Below, one piece after another: positions 31,296 through 38,783 of a stretch of 64,000 bases of DNA (within the stretch, counting starts at the first letter, position 1; every line of letters starts with the position of its first letter). Under the pieces are notes generated by a model. That model did not search any database and was not told the origin of the DNA. It worked only from the letters and a program-made list of their open reading frames with translations. The stretch lies in contig NZ_JARXVH010000007.1 of the NCBI RefSeq assembly GCF_029892565.1, positions 310,001 to 374,000 on the forward strand, written 5' to 3'. Both the position numbers and the translations under genes were made by a program. The DNA comes from Streptomyces pseudovenezuelae (GTDB taxonomy: Bacteria; Actinomycetota; Actinomycetes; Streptomycetales; Streptomycetaceae).

Positions 31296-31334
31296 ACACG
31301 AGGCCGCCCCCCGACTGCGGGGGCGGCCTCGTGT
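31296..31334 (-). terminator. Terminator after rpmG
   Basis: Perfect 15-bp stem ACACGAGGCCGCCCC / GGGGCGGCCTCGTGT with a 9-base loop, between rpmG and the UPF0336 gene. Confidence 0.85.
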
Positions 31335-31345
31335 ACGAGCCTGAT

Positions 31346-31510
31346 TTATCGCGTTTCGCGGTGCGCGGTGTGCGCGTTGCAACGCGGGCAGTGCTTCTTC
31401 ATCTCCAGTCGGTCCGGGTTGTTACGCCGGTTCTTCTTGGTGATGTAGTTCCGCTCCTTGCACTCCACGCAGGCCAGCGTGATCTTCGGGCGGACGTCGG
31501 TGGCAGCCAC
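31346..31510 (-). CDS. rpmG: Ribosomal protein L33 (zinc-ribbon form)
   Basis: 54 aa from the GTG at 31510: AATDVRPKITLACVECK then ERNYITKKNRRNNPDRLEMK and KHCPRCNAHTAHRETR. C14-x2-C17 and C41-x2-C44 make it the zinc-binding (C+) type, as opposed to the zinc-free paralogue that Zur induces in Streptomyces. GGAG precedes the start. It lies just downstream of the tRNA-Thr/tRNA-Met pair on the same strand and may be co-transcribed with them. Confidence 0.97.
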   Translation of the reverse strand: MAATDVRPKITLACVECKERNYITKKNRRNNPDRLEMKKHCPRCNAHTAHRETR

Positions 31511-31598
31511 AGGAGTGCTCCTTGACGAACGGATAGGACTATGAACGCATAACAGAGTAGCCGATCGAAGGACCGACCCCGCAATCGGCTACTGTCAG

Positions 31599-31671
31599 TA
31601 GCGGTGACCGGACTTGAACCGGTGACACAGCGATTATGAGCCGCTTGCTCTACCGACTGAGCTACACCGCT
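31599..31671 (-). tRNA. tRNA-Met (anticodon CAT), elongator type
   Basis: 73 bases. Acceptor AGCGGTG / CACCGCT. The anticodon loop CTCATAA gives CAT. The first base pair is A-U, so an initiator tRNA (unpaired C1-A72) is excluded; an Ile-type CAU tRNA modified by TilS is the only other reading. Confidence 0.93.
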
Positions 31672-31717
31672 GTGATGCGATCAGTTCCCGTCTCGCGACG
31701 GGAACCTTTCACACCAG

Positions 31718-31790
31718 AGCCCCAATACGGAATCGAACCGTAGACCTTCTCCTTACCATGGAGACGCTCTACCGACTGAGCTATTGGGGC
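31718..31790 (-). tRNA. tRNA-Thr (anticodon GGT)
   Basis: 73 bases. Acceptor GCCCCAA / TTGGGGC. The anticodon loop ATGGTAA gives GGT, reading ACC codons. It lies 46 bases upstream of tRNA-Met in the same direction. Confidence 0.96.
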
Positions 31791-31801
31791 GAGCGATGAA
31801 G

Positions 31802-31831
31802 ACATTACACGCTCGGCAGCCGTTCACCCAA
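31802..31831 (-). promoter_or_regulatory. Candidate promoter for the tRNA-Thr/tRNA-Met/rpmG unit
   Basis: Minus strand TTGGGT, 18 bases, TAATGT, ending 11 bases before the tRNA-Thr 5' end. The -35 is weak; the position is right. Confidence 0.5.
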
Positions 31832-32040
31832 ATCCGTTTCGTGGCCCTCATACAGGCCCATCCCGCCGCTCTCCCAGCGGCCTCCGGAGCCCCTCCGGCC
31901 CGTCGGACCACACCGGTACGACTATTGCGCTCCTCCCCGACGCGGGCGGATCACCGCCCTAGGCTCGACTCACTCTGCGTGATCTTGCCTCCCCGGTCCG
32001 CAGTGCCCGAGTCCGCGCAGCCCCGAGCCCCTGGAGCGCG

Positions 32041-33336
32041 ATGCCCGACAGCCAGCCGCAGCCGCCCCACTCGTCGTCCTCCTCCTCTTCCTCCTCCGGT
32101 TCCTCGGGTCCCTCGGGCTCGCCGGGACAGGGCGACTCGGCCTCCCTGCTGCTGTGCGGGGCGCGGCTGACCGACGGCCGGACGGTGGACGTACGGCTGG
32201 GCGGCGGGCGCATCGAGGCGGTCGGTACGGCCGGCAGCCTGGCAACGGACGCCGCTCGGGGCTCCGGCGCACGCGTGGACCTCAGCGGCTATCTGCTGCT
32301 GCCGGCCCCGGCCGAACCGCACGCCCACGGGGACACCGCCCTGTCGGCCGACGGCGACGGCCCGGCCTCCGTCGCCCCCGAGGACGTCCAGCGCCGGGCG
32401 ACCGAGGCGGCCCTGCTGCAACTCGGGCACGGGGCGACCGCGGTACGGGCACACGTGCGCGTGGGTGACGTCCAGGGGCTCGGCGCGCTGGCCGCGGTGC
32501 TGCAGGCACGGCGTTCGCTGCGCGGTCTGACGGAACTGACGGCGGTCGCCATGCCGCGGCTGCTGACCGGCGTGGCCGGCGCGGACGGGCTCGCGATGCT
32601 CCGGGACGCGTTGAAGATGGGCGCCTCCGTCGTGGGCGGCTGTCCCGATCTGGACCCCGACCCAACGGGCTATGTGGAGGCGGTCCTTGAGGTCGCCTCC
32701 GAGCACGGCTGCCCCGTCGACCTGCACACCGACGCCGCCGACCCGGCCCGCCTCGCCCGCCTCGCCGCGATGGCCGGCGGACTGCGCACCGGCGTGAGCC
32801 TCGGACCGTGCGGCGGCCTGGACCGCCTGCCCGCCGACGCGGCCCCGCGCATCGCCGACGGACTCGCCACGGCCGGCGTGACCGTGGTGTGCCTGCCTCA
32901 GGGCGGCTGCGCCGCCGTCGACCGCCGCGACACGGCTCCGGTACGGCTGCTGCGTTCGGCCGGCGTGCGCGTCGCCGCGGGCAGCGGCGCCCTGCGCGAC
33001 CTGTCGAACCCGGTGGGCCGCGGCGACCCCCTGGAGGCGGCCTACCTCCTGGCCTCCCGCTACGGCCTACGCCCCGAGGACGCCTACGACGCCGTGAGCT
33101 GCTCCGCCCGCACCGCCCTCGGCCTGCCCGAGGTCCGCGTCGAGGCCGGCTTCCCCGCCGAACTCCTCGCCGTCCGCGGCGACCGACTCCCCGGCGCCCT
33201 CTCCCTGGCGTACAGCCGCATCGTCGTACACCGGGGGCGCGTGGTGGCACGCACCAGCGCGGTACGCGAGTACTGCAACTCGGCGGCGGCCGCGGAACTG
33301 GGGTTGCCCCGACAGGGGCGGGGCGAGGTGTCGTGA
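32041..33336 (+). CDS. Amidohydrolase-family protein, cytosine deaminase-like, probably catalytically altered
   Basis: 431 aa. A Ser/Gly/Pro-rich N-terminus (1-33, with nine serines in a row) is followed by an amidohydrolase barrel. H94-A-H96 (EPHAHGDTA) and H229-T-D231 (DLHTDAAD) match the first metal and substrate motifs of cytosine/aminohydrolase enzymes. Where the family has a further His, the sequence is GVSLGPCGG (about 251-259). Where it has the metal-binding Asp, it is GSGALRDLSNPVG (about 314-326). So two expected ligands seem missing. It could be a non-catalytic relative or have another chemistry. It stands alone between the tRNAs and the next gene. The ribosome site is GGAG. Confidence 0.72.
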   Translation: MPDSQPQPPHSSSSSSSSSGSSGPSGSPGQGDSASLLLCGARLTDGRTVDVRLGGGRIEAVGTAGSLATDAARGSGARVDLSGYLLLPAPAEPHAHGDTALSADGDGPASVAPEDVQRRATEAALLQLGHGATAVRAHVRVGDVQGLGALAAVLQARRSLRGLTELTAVAMPRLLTGVAGADGLAMLRDALKMGASVVGGCPDLDPDPTGYVEAVLEVASEHGCPVDLHTDAADPARLARLAAMAGGLRTGVSLGPCGGLDRLPADAAPRIADGLATAGVTVVCLPQGGCAAVDRRDTAPVRLLRSAGVRVAAGSGALRDLSNPVGRGDPLEAAYLLASRYGLRPEDAYDAVSCSARTALGLPEVRVEAGFPAELLAVRGDRLPGALSLAYSRIVVHRGRVVARTSAVREYCNSAAAAELGLPRQGRGEVS

Positions 33337-33506
33337 GAGGGGCGGGTGCGGCGGTGTGGAGCGCGCGCCGGGAGGTGGACTGGGTGTACGAGCGGGTAGT
33401 GCACGCCTCCGGCGCGCGAGCCGCTTACGGATGCTTCCGCGTGCGCCCCTGAGGCGTGGCTCAAGTCGTGCGGCGGATGCGGCCGTCCGGGCGTACGGTC
33501 GAAGAC

Positions 33507-34163
33507 ATGCGCATTGTCATCGCTGGTGGTCATGGTCAGATCGCGTTGCGGCTGGAGCGCCTGCTCGCCGCGCGCGGAGACGAGGTCGCGGGAATCATCC
33601 GCCGTCCCGAACAGGGCGACGACCTGCGGGAGGCCGGTGCCGAACCGGTGGTCCTGGACCTTGAGTCGGCCTCTGTGGAAGAGGTCGCGGAGAAACTGCG
33701 GGGCGCCGACGCGGCGGTCTTCGCGGCGGGCGCGGGCCCGGGCAGCGACGCCGCCCGCAAGGACACGGTGGACAAGGGCGCGGCGGTCCTGTTCGCGGAC
33801 GCGGCGGTCAAGGCGGGCGTACGACGACACGTGGTCGTCTCCTCGATGGGCGCCGATCCCGCGCATCAAGGGGACGGCATCTTCGACGTGTACCTGCGCG
33901 CGAAGGGCGCGGCGGACGCGTACGTGCAGGGCCTGAACGCGCTGGACTCGACGATCCTGCGCCCCGGGGCACTCACGAACGACGCCGGCACCGGGCTCGT
34001 ACGCCTGGAGGCCAGGACGGGCCGCGGCTCGGTGCCACGCGACGACGTGGCCGCCGTACTGGCGGAGTTGGTGGACAGCGTCGCGACGGCGGGCCTGATT
34101 CTGGAACTGGTGAGTGGCTCGACGCCGGTGTCGGTGGCGGTCAAGTCGGTGGCGGGGAACTGA
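33507..34163 (+). CDS. NAD(P)-binding Rossmann protein (SDR a5-like)
   Basis: 218 aa from the ATG at 33507 (MRIVIAGGHGQIALRLERLLAARGDEVAGIIR). The dinucleotide-binding motif GGHGQIA, an acidic end of the second strand (DLESAS), ADAAVFAAGAG, the SSMGADP active-site-region serine and YLRAKGAADAYV follow the pattern of atypical short-chain dehydrogenases acting as flavin reductases or NAD(P)-dependent epimerases. Substrate unknown. Convergent with the 70-aa gene. Confidence 0.85.
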   Translation: MRIVIAGGHGQIALRLERLLAARGDEVAGIIRRPEQGDDLREAGAEPVVLDLESASVEEVAEKLRGADAAVFAAGAGPGSDAARKDTVDKGAAVLFADAAVKAGVRRHVVVSSMGADPAHQGDGIFDVYLRAKGAADAYVQGLNALDSTILRPGALTNDAGTGLVRLEARTGRGSVPRDDVAAVLAELVDSVATAGLILELVSGSTPVSVAVKSVAGN

Positions 34164-34179
34164 GACCGACGGCCAGCCG

Positions 34180-34392
34180 TTAGAAGAGCGGGAGCTGGCC
34201 GGGGAAGTCGGGGACGGTGTAGCCGTCCAAGGACGGCTGCGCGGCGCCGAGTTGCGTCTGGCGGCGCGAGCCGGGGCACGAGACCAGGTCCCCGGTTTCG
34301 CGCGCGCCGGGCGGGTCGTGCCGTGCGAACCGTCCGGCGACCACGGCGATCTCGCGCCGGCATTCGGGGCAGCGTCTGCGGGGAGTGGACAT
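34180..34392 (-). CDS. Small cysteine-containing protein
   Basis: 70 aa from the ATG at 34392 (MSTPRRRCPECRREIAVVAGRFARHDPPG...). CPEC and a lone later Cys (VSCPGSRR) with a His suggest a small zinc knuckle. Ends PDFPGQLPLF. Function unknown. It is the last chromosomal gene before the integrated element. Confidence 0.65.
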   Translation of the reverse strand: MSTPRRRCPECRREIAVVAGRFARHDPPGARETGDLVSCPGSRRQTQLGAAQPSLDGYTVPDFPGQLPLF

Positions 34393-34581
34393 GGTGTCAG
34401 TGTGCCTCGCGCGGGGGCGCGTTGCGCGTGCGCGCGCCCGAGGCGAGCTCAGTAGCAGCTGGTGACGAGGCCGCCCTGCGGCCCCTCTGCGTGCGGTACA
34501 CGTACCGGGCTTGCTGGTTACCGTCTCCTCCCCCGGACCGCCTGCCGAGTCGCCCGTTCCGGCGCAGCTGGCGGAGCACGC

Positions 34582-34627
34582 AAAGACCCCCTCCATTCTG
34601 CGTTCCCGCAGTTCGGAGGGGGTCTTT
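34582..34627. terminator. Chromosomal terminator next to the tRNA-Tyr 3' end
   Basis: Perfect stem AAAGACCCCCTCC / GGAGGGGGTCTTT with a 20-base loop. It ends in TTTTT on the plus strand and AAAG-type symmetry serves the minus strand. Before the element inserted, this would have been the terminator of tRNA-Tyr. Confidence 0.85.
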
Positions 34628-34631
34628 TTCC

Positions 34632-34686
34632 CGTGTGGCGGCGCCAGGATTCGAACCTGGGAAGGCTGAGCCGGCAGATTTACAGT
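34632..34686. repeat. Attachment site, left copy (55-bp direct repeat, tRNA-Tyr 3' fragment)
   Basis: Identical over 55 bases to 54847-54901. It contains the 3' part of tRNA-Tyr (34636-34686) from the 3' end through the anticodon region. In the empty chromosome this copy would have completed the tRNA. Confidence 0.97.
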
Positions 34687-34806
34687 ACCCCCAAGATCAC
34701 CACTCTTTAGTCTCTCTGACCTGCGGCTTAGTTGTGTCTGTGTGCCGAGCGGGACTGCCTCGTCCACATCTCGTCCTGATCTTGGAAATCTGCGGTCGCG
34801 GAGCAC
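34687..34806. other. Short non-coding segment inside the left element end
   Basis: No gene seen between the left att site and the first 139-bp repeat. It may hold integrase arm sites, but no repeated motif was recognised. Confidence 0.5.
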
Positions 34807-34945
34807 TGAGCTTCTTCAACTGCGCCCCGGGAGAGGGAAGGTAGGTCTGTCGTTGACGTACGGGTGACCAGCAGCATTGAGCGCGCTGACTGAGACCGAC
34901 ACCTCAGCCACGTCACCCGATCAGTGGCCGATCTGAAGAAGCTCA
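34807..34945. repeat. 139-bp direct repeat, left copy (nested palindrome)
   Basis: Base-for-base the same as 36609-36747. Each copy begins TGAGCTTCTTC and ends GAAGAAGCTCA (11-bp inverted ends). Inside are CGGGTGAC / GTCACCCG and CTGAG / CTCAG, so the unit can fold as nested stems. The two copies bound a 1.66-kb interval with the HIT, TIR and membrane genes. The gene-free 34946-35113 that follows has no further feature. Confidence 0.95.
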
Positions 34946-35113
34946 CTGTTCGCCTGACGCACTCGCTCACGTGAAGGCCCTAGGGCGGCAGCCTCAGTAG
35001 TCGTCGTCCCCCTTCGCTCTATCAACAGACCTTCGCGCAGGCGGGGCATACATATTAATGCCCAGTAACTTCCGAAAATGTCAGGATGCTGACCATGCAG
35101 CCTGCCAAGCTGT

Positions 35114-35578
35114 TCACGACGGCAGGTTGAGCCGTACGGCCACCTCCACCCCTTCGCGCACCTCGCTGGCCAGCTGCTCGCGCGCAGCATCTGCCAGAGG
35201 CCGCTTCGGGGGCCAGATGTCTCCGACTCTGTCGCCATCCCATCGGGGAACCAGATGCATGTGCAAGTGAAAGACGGTCTGAGTAGCAGCGGATCCGGAG
35301 GAATTAATCAGATTCAAACCTTGAGGCTTCAGGGCGATGCGAAGGCCATGAGCAACCCGAAGAGTCGACTCCATAAGACTTTTCGCTGATCCGGATTCGA
35401 GATCCCACAGATCCCGCACATGTTTTCTTGGCACTACCAACGTATGACCCAATGTTGCCGGATTGAGCGGAAGGAATGCGACATTTTCCGAGGATTCAAA
35501 AACCACTTCAGCCTCGGAGCGCCCCTGAGCAATCAGACAAAAAGAACACTCAGCTGAATCTTCAGCATCCATGACCAT
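35114..35578 (-). CDS. HIT-family (histidine triad) nucleotide hydrolase/transferase
   Basis: 154 aa. The histidine triad H104-x-H106-x-H108 is in TVFHLHMHLVPRW. LPLNPATLGHTLVVPRKHVRDLWDL is the usual HIT N-lobe, and C11-x2-C14 may bind zinc. Members cleave phosphoramidates or dinucleoside polyphosphates. The ATG at 35578 has GAGGGG six bases upstream. It is divergent from the TIR-like gene (72 bases apart), and both lie inside the 139-bp repeat pair, so it may act on the nucleotide made or used by that system (inference). AT-richer than chromosomal neighbours. Confidence 0.88.
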   Translation of the reverse strand: MVMDAEDSAECSFCLIAQGRSEAEVVFESSENVAFLPLNPATLGHTLVVPRKHVRDLWDLESGSAKSLMESTLRVAHGLRIALKPQGLNLINSSGSAATQTVFHLHMHLVPRWDGDRVGDIWPPKRPLADAAREQLASEVREGVEVAVRLNLPS

Positions 35579-35650
35579 GCACCCCTCTCAGGATATCAAA
35601 TCTTGAGCCGCGCAAAATACAACAAACCATTATACCGCGAAAGTGAAAAA

Positions 35651-36142
35651 ATGAGTCGCAAGGCATTTTACAGCTTCCACTATGTTCGGGACAGTCACCG
35701 AGTTGCACAGATTCGGAATGCTGGGGTTATCGAAGGAAACGAAGAAGTTTCAGATAACGATTGGGAGAAAGTGAAGCGGGGTGGCGATGCTGCCATCAGG
35801 CAATGGATTGACGGTCAACTCTACGGCAAGTCCGTTGCAATCATCATGATTGGGTCGGAGACCGCCGGTCGAAAGTGGATTAATTATGAGATCGAGAAAG
35901 CATGGAACGACAGAAAGGCAGTCTTCGGAATCCACATTCACCGCTTGAAGAACCTGGCCCAGCTTCAGTCACCGAAGGGGGCCAACCCATTCGCTAGCAT
36001 CCCGCTGACTAACGGAGGCAGACTTTCTTCGCTAGTTAAAACTTACGATCCTCCATACATTGACAGCAAAGATGTATACCGATACATCACGCAAAATATT
36101 CCCACCTGGGTTGAGACTGCAATTTCCGACCGGCAAAGATGA
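35651..36142 (+). CDS. TIR-like protein of the ThsB/MTH538 (DUF1863) kind
   Basis: 163 aa from the ATG at 35651 (MSRKAFYSFHYVRDSHRVAQIRNAG...). A TTG at 35603 would add 16 poorly conserved residues. The fold signature YSFHYVRD, GNEEVSDNDWEKVKRGGDAAIRQWI, SVAIIMIGSETAGRKWINYEIEKAW matches ThsB-like TIR domains. Glu80 in WINYEI sits at the TIR catalytic-Glu position. In Thoeris such proteins make an NAD-derived signal upon infection. No ThsA is nearby; the convergent membrane protein is the likely partner. The codon choice is AT-rich, a sign of transfer. Confidence 0.85.
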   Translation: MSRKAFYSFHYVRDSHRVAQIRNAGVIEGNEEVSDNDWEKVKRGGDAAIRQWIDGQLYGKSVAIIMIGSETAGRKWINYEIEKAWNDRKAVFGIHIHRLKNLAQLQSPKGANPFASIPLTNGGRLSSLVKTYDPPYIDSKDVYRYITQNIPTWVETAISDRQR

Positions 36143-36192
36143 GAGCCGTTCCCCTGCCACTACCCACAGTGGCAGGGGAAGCACATTCCGCA

Positions 36193-36621
36193 TTAAAACC
36201 AGGCTCGATCTTTAACGACACTGCCGACCAGAAAGACGAGATTCACCAACGCGAGGGTTCCGTAGAAATTACGCATCGTGTGGGATTTGACTACATCCAT
36301 CCACGGAACGGATGAGTGATAGCTGCCGACATTCATGGAAAATGGCTGGACGGTTGATCCGGGTAGGCGAACTGCATCATAAAGTTTTCTGAAGAGCCGC
36401 TCTTGCCGCAGATAGTAGCTATCAAGTAGCCAAAAACCTATAATGGGCAGGAACCCTGTAACAGCCACCTTCCAGCTAAGATCCTTGGACAGTACGGCGA
36501 AAAATACCCCCGCCGCAGTCAGAGTCCACCCTTTAATCAAGAATGAACCATTTCCAAGCCTGGTAACAATTGCCTGAATGAATTCTAGATGCTTCACCTG
36601 TTGATCAGTGAGCTTCTTCAA
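36193..36621 (-). CDS. Small membrane protein, probable partner/effector of the TIR-like protein
   Basis: 142 aa from the TTG at 36621, or 134 from the GTG at 36597. Hydrophobic helices are at about 25-45, 48-68 and 118-138. YYLRQERLFRKLYDAVR between helices 2 and 3 is a motif I recall from uncharacterised proteins found beside TIR-like genes. The stop is 50 bases from the TIR gene's stop, convergent. The first codons of the TTG-started form lie inside the 139-bp repeat (36609-36747), so the original N-terminus or promoter may have been altered. Possible membrane-disrupting effector (inference). Confidence 0.72.
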   Translation of the reverse strand: MKKLTDQQVKHLEFIQAIVTRLGNGSFLIKGWTLTAAGVFFAVLSKDLSWKVAVTGFLPIIGFWLLDSYYLRQERLFRKLYDAVRLPGSTVQPFSMNVGSYHSSVPWMDVVKSHTMRNFYGTLALVNLVFLVGSVVKDRAWF

Positions 36622-36747
36622 CTGCGCCCCGGGAGAGGGAAGGTAGGTCTGTCGTTGACGTACGGGTGACCAGCAGCATTGAGCGCGCTGACTGAGACCG
36701 ACACCTCAGCCACGTCACCCGATCAGTGGCCGATCTGAAGAAGCTCA
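36609..36747. repeat. 139-bp direct repeat, right copy
   Basis: Identical to 34807-34945, offset 1802 bases. Flanking triplets are CAG on the left and GTG on the right, against CAC and CTG for the left copy. The outermost ends (CAC...GTG) and the innermost ends (CAG...CTG) each pair, extending the inverted ends to 14 bp in hybrid copies. The 36748-36890 stretch beyond it shows no gene. Confidence 0.95.
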
Positions 36748-36890
36748 GTGATTGTAGCGTCTGGATTGGGGTTTACAGCGCTCATTCTCTACTCCTGGGT
36801 GTGGATGGGAAAGTTCGCAACTGCCCATGCTTAGGCACAGGTCAGCTGGCCGGCGTTAAAGCGAGCGACCTTCACCCTATCCGGTTGACC

Positions 36891-37973
36891 CTACAACCCA
36901 AGGCGCACCCTAGCTATATCCATTTCATTGGATTGGCGCTCTAGCGCTTCCGGATCAATTGTCATGGTTAGGCTCATTTCGATCTCCAGATGTTGCCCCT
37001 CGGCGAGCCGCTCGGGAATAGGGTCTGCTTCTGCCACGAATCGGTCGATGAAGTCTCGAATCTCTTGCAGAGGTTGGTCTGCCAGCCTGGCTGTGGCTTC
37101 CACGACTTCTCTCAGCTCTTCTGGGACACCCGCGCCCCGAAGCGTCGAGGCGACATCCATCATCTGCTCGTACATCCCTACCAAGCGAGTGGCGATATGC
37201 TCGATCAGTTCAGCATTCCCAGGTTCTCCCATGGCTCCAAAAGCACGCAGTTGCGCTTCGGGAGTAAGCACCTTGAGGATGTTCTTGGGGCCTGCTGCGA
37301 GGTCGTCTAGGGAGTTCTGGAGGAACATAAAAACTTGACTGAGGTCATAGTGTCGGCCTGTACGGGTCCCATACCCCAATTCATGGTCTCGCCACTTTGC
37401 TTCAAGGGCGTTTCGACGCTGCCAAAGAACACCGGCGTAGAAAAGATACTCCCAGCCGGGGGGACGCTGAGCGAGAAGCTCTCTTTGTTGATCAGGGGTG
37501 CGCGGAACACGGAGAATCTTTGGTTCCGGGTTTGTCGCCCCGGGTGCGCCAGAAACCTTCTGTCTAACCAGGGCGACTAGCTGCTCTTGCGAGGTACTTC
37601 GAGCGTCGATGTAGCCAATAGTGGGCCGCAATCCGGGCAGTTCACTGTCATCGAGCCTCACAGGAAGGAAGTACGGGTCCTCTTCGGTAAATGCGCGCGC
37701 CTGTGCACTCATACGCTCATGCCGCGTCCATGGTTTACTGACATAGTGGAAAGAAACGAATACGATGACAAATCGCGCACGCTTCCGATACACCTCATCC
37801 AAGACGACGTATAGATCGCGCCCCCACAGGTCGACAGTAGCGAACTCATCATAGAAGATCTGAACTCCCTTTTCCTTGAGCATCTCAGCGATAGCCTGGA
37901 CATATTTGCGATCTTCTGCGGCATAAGAGAGTGCGACGTCATAATCAAATGTCTCAGTAGCCAAATTATTCAT
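36891..37973 (-). CDS. TIR-domain protein with helical C-terminal domain
   Basis: 360 aa. TIR domain at about 10-140: FDYDVALSYAAEDRKYVQAIAEMLKEKGVQIFYDE, VIVFVSFHYVSKPWTRHERMSA with Glu86 (W82-x3-E86) as probable NADase catalytic residue, and PYFLPVRLDDSELPGL. The rest (about 165-345) is helical and unassigned: GWEYLFYAGVLWQRRNALEAKW, then an all-helix region ending with several acidic helices. It is unrelated in sequence to the TIR-like protein at 35651 beyond the fold. Probably an NAD-cleaving defence protein. It has its own upstream region (37974-38320). Confidence 0.85.
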   Translation of the reverse strand: MNNLATETFDYDVALSYAAEDRKYVQAIAEMLKEKGVQIFYDEFATVDLWGRDLYVVLDEVYRKRARFVIVFVSFHYVSKPWTRHERMSAQARAFTEEDPYFLPVRLDDSELPGLRPTIGYIDARSTSQEQLVALVRQKVSGAPGATNPEPKILRVPRTPDQQRELLAQRPPGWEYLFYAGVLWQRRNALEAKWRDHELGYGTRTGRHYDLSQVFMFLQNSLDDLAAGPKNILKVLTPEAQLRAFGAMGEPGNAELIEHIATRLVGMYEQMMDVASTLRGAGVPEELREVVEATARLADQPLQEIRDFIDRFVAEADPIPERLAEGQHLEIEMSLTMTIDPEALERQSNEMDIARVRLGL

Positions 37974-38320
37974 TCAAGAACACCAGCGCTTTCGGTCGCG
38001 GGAAGGATCCGCCCTAATCATCTCAGGCCTAAACGCAGTCGCGCACGACTTCACGGGAGGTCCTCATGGTTGATGCCAAGATCCACTCATGCCCGCGCCA
38101 AAGACGACTGGGTAAGTGAGCCCCGTTCCTGCCAGCCGGTAGGCACCTCCAGCCAAGGCGACCGCCTGGGAGGCCCCAGGGGTTCTACGGCGTGAGCGCT
38201 GCGAACGGTGGTCTGAGTGCCAGGTTCTCCGGAGTGAGCGGCCTAGTCCGGGCCCTCCGCAGCAATCGCGACTCGTGGGAGTCTTGGAGGTGACAACGGG
38301 CAAGCGAAGAGGGAGAGCGA
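37974..38320. other. Gene-free interval between cargo and control block
   Basis: 347 bases. The short open frames here lack protein character. It should contain the promoters of the leftward TIR gene and of the rightward GntR gene; no convincing -35/-10 pair was found. Confidence 0.5.
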
Positions 38321-38782
38321 GTGTCGCAGCAGGCCAACCCTCGGGGAACCTTCCTGAAGATTGCCGACGCGGTAAAGAGGCAGATCGAGGACGACCCCAA
38401 CCTGACGGAGCTCCCGTCCCTGGCTGAAGTCATGCGTGTTCACAAGGTCTCACGCGGGGTTGCGCTCCGCGCGTTCGGCGTGCTGCGGCAGGAAGGCATG
38501 GCCGAACCGTCACCGGGTGAGTGCTGGCGCGTCGTGCGCTCGGGAGCACGGGTCGACCGGCGCCCGCTCGATGAGCGGATCGCCGACATCATCAAGGCTG
38601 AGGAACTCGAAGTAGGGGAAGCTTTCCCGAGCGCTTCCACTCTGGCCAATCGGTTCGGGGTTTCACGACCCACGGTGACCAAAGCGCTGGAGAAGTTGGA
38701 GACCGCCGGCGTGCTGGCGGGTGGCGGACAGGGCAAGGTGCGGACTGTCCGTACTGTGCCGACGCGAGAGGAGCGTTCGTAG
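38321..38782 (+). CDS. GntR-type regulator with two winged-helix domains
   Basis: 153 aa, GTG start after GAGGGAGAG. Two tandem GntR-like helix-turn-helix units: residues about 12-68 (IADAVKRQIEDDPNLTELPSLAEVMRVHKVSRGVALRAFGVLRQEGM) and about 82-145 (IADIIKAEELEVGEAFPSASTLANRFGVSRPTVTKALEKLETAGVL). There is no ligand domain. By position it plays the role of KorSA-type repressors of AICEs, which hold replication and transfer genes off (inference). The downstream HD gene starts one base after its stop. Confidence 0.85.
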   Translation: MSQQANPRGTFLKIADAVKRQIEDDPNLTELPSLAEVMRVHKVSRGVALRAFGVLRQEGMAEPSPGECWRVVRSGARVDRRPLDERIADIIKAEELEVGEAFPSASTLANRFGVSRPTVTKALEKLETAGVLAGGGQGKVRTVRTVPTREERS

Positions 38783-38783
38783 C

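Noticed and set aside
34921..35238. Possible 105-aa minus-strand gene ending SRERVRQANSELLQIGH at the left 139-bp repeat
   Set aside because: The end looks faintly like a helix-turn-helix (sigma region 4) tail, but the frame overlaps the HIT gene end and its last codons are repeat sequence. At best a degraded fragment.
36726..36944. 72-codon frame starting inside the right 139-bp repeat
   Set aside because: No ribosome site, overlaps the end of the TIR gene, no recognisable protein character.
38064..38443. Minus-strand frames upstream of the GntR gene
   Set aside because: Short, unconserved in character, and they overlap the GntR start; treated as control region.
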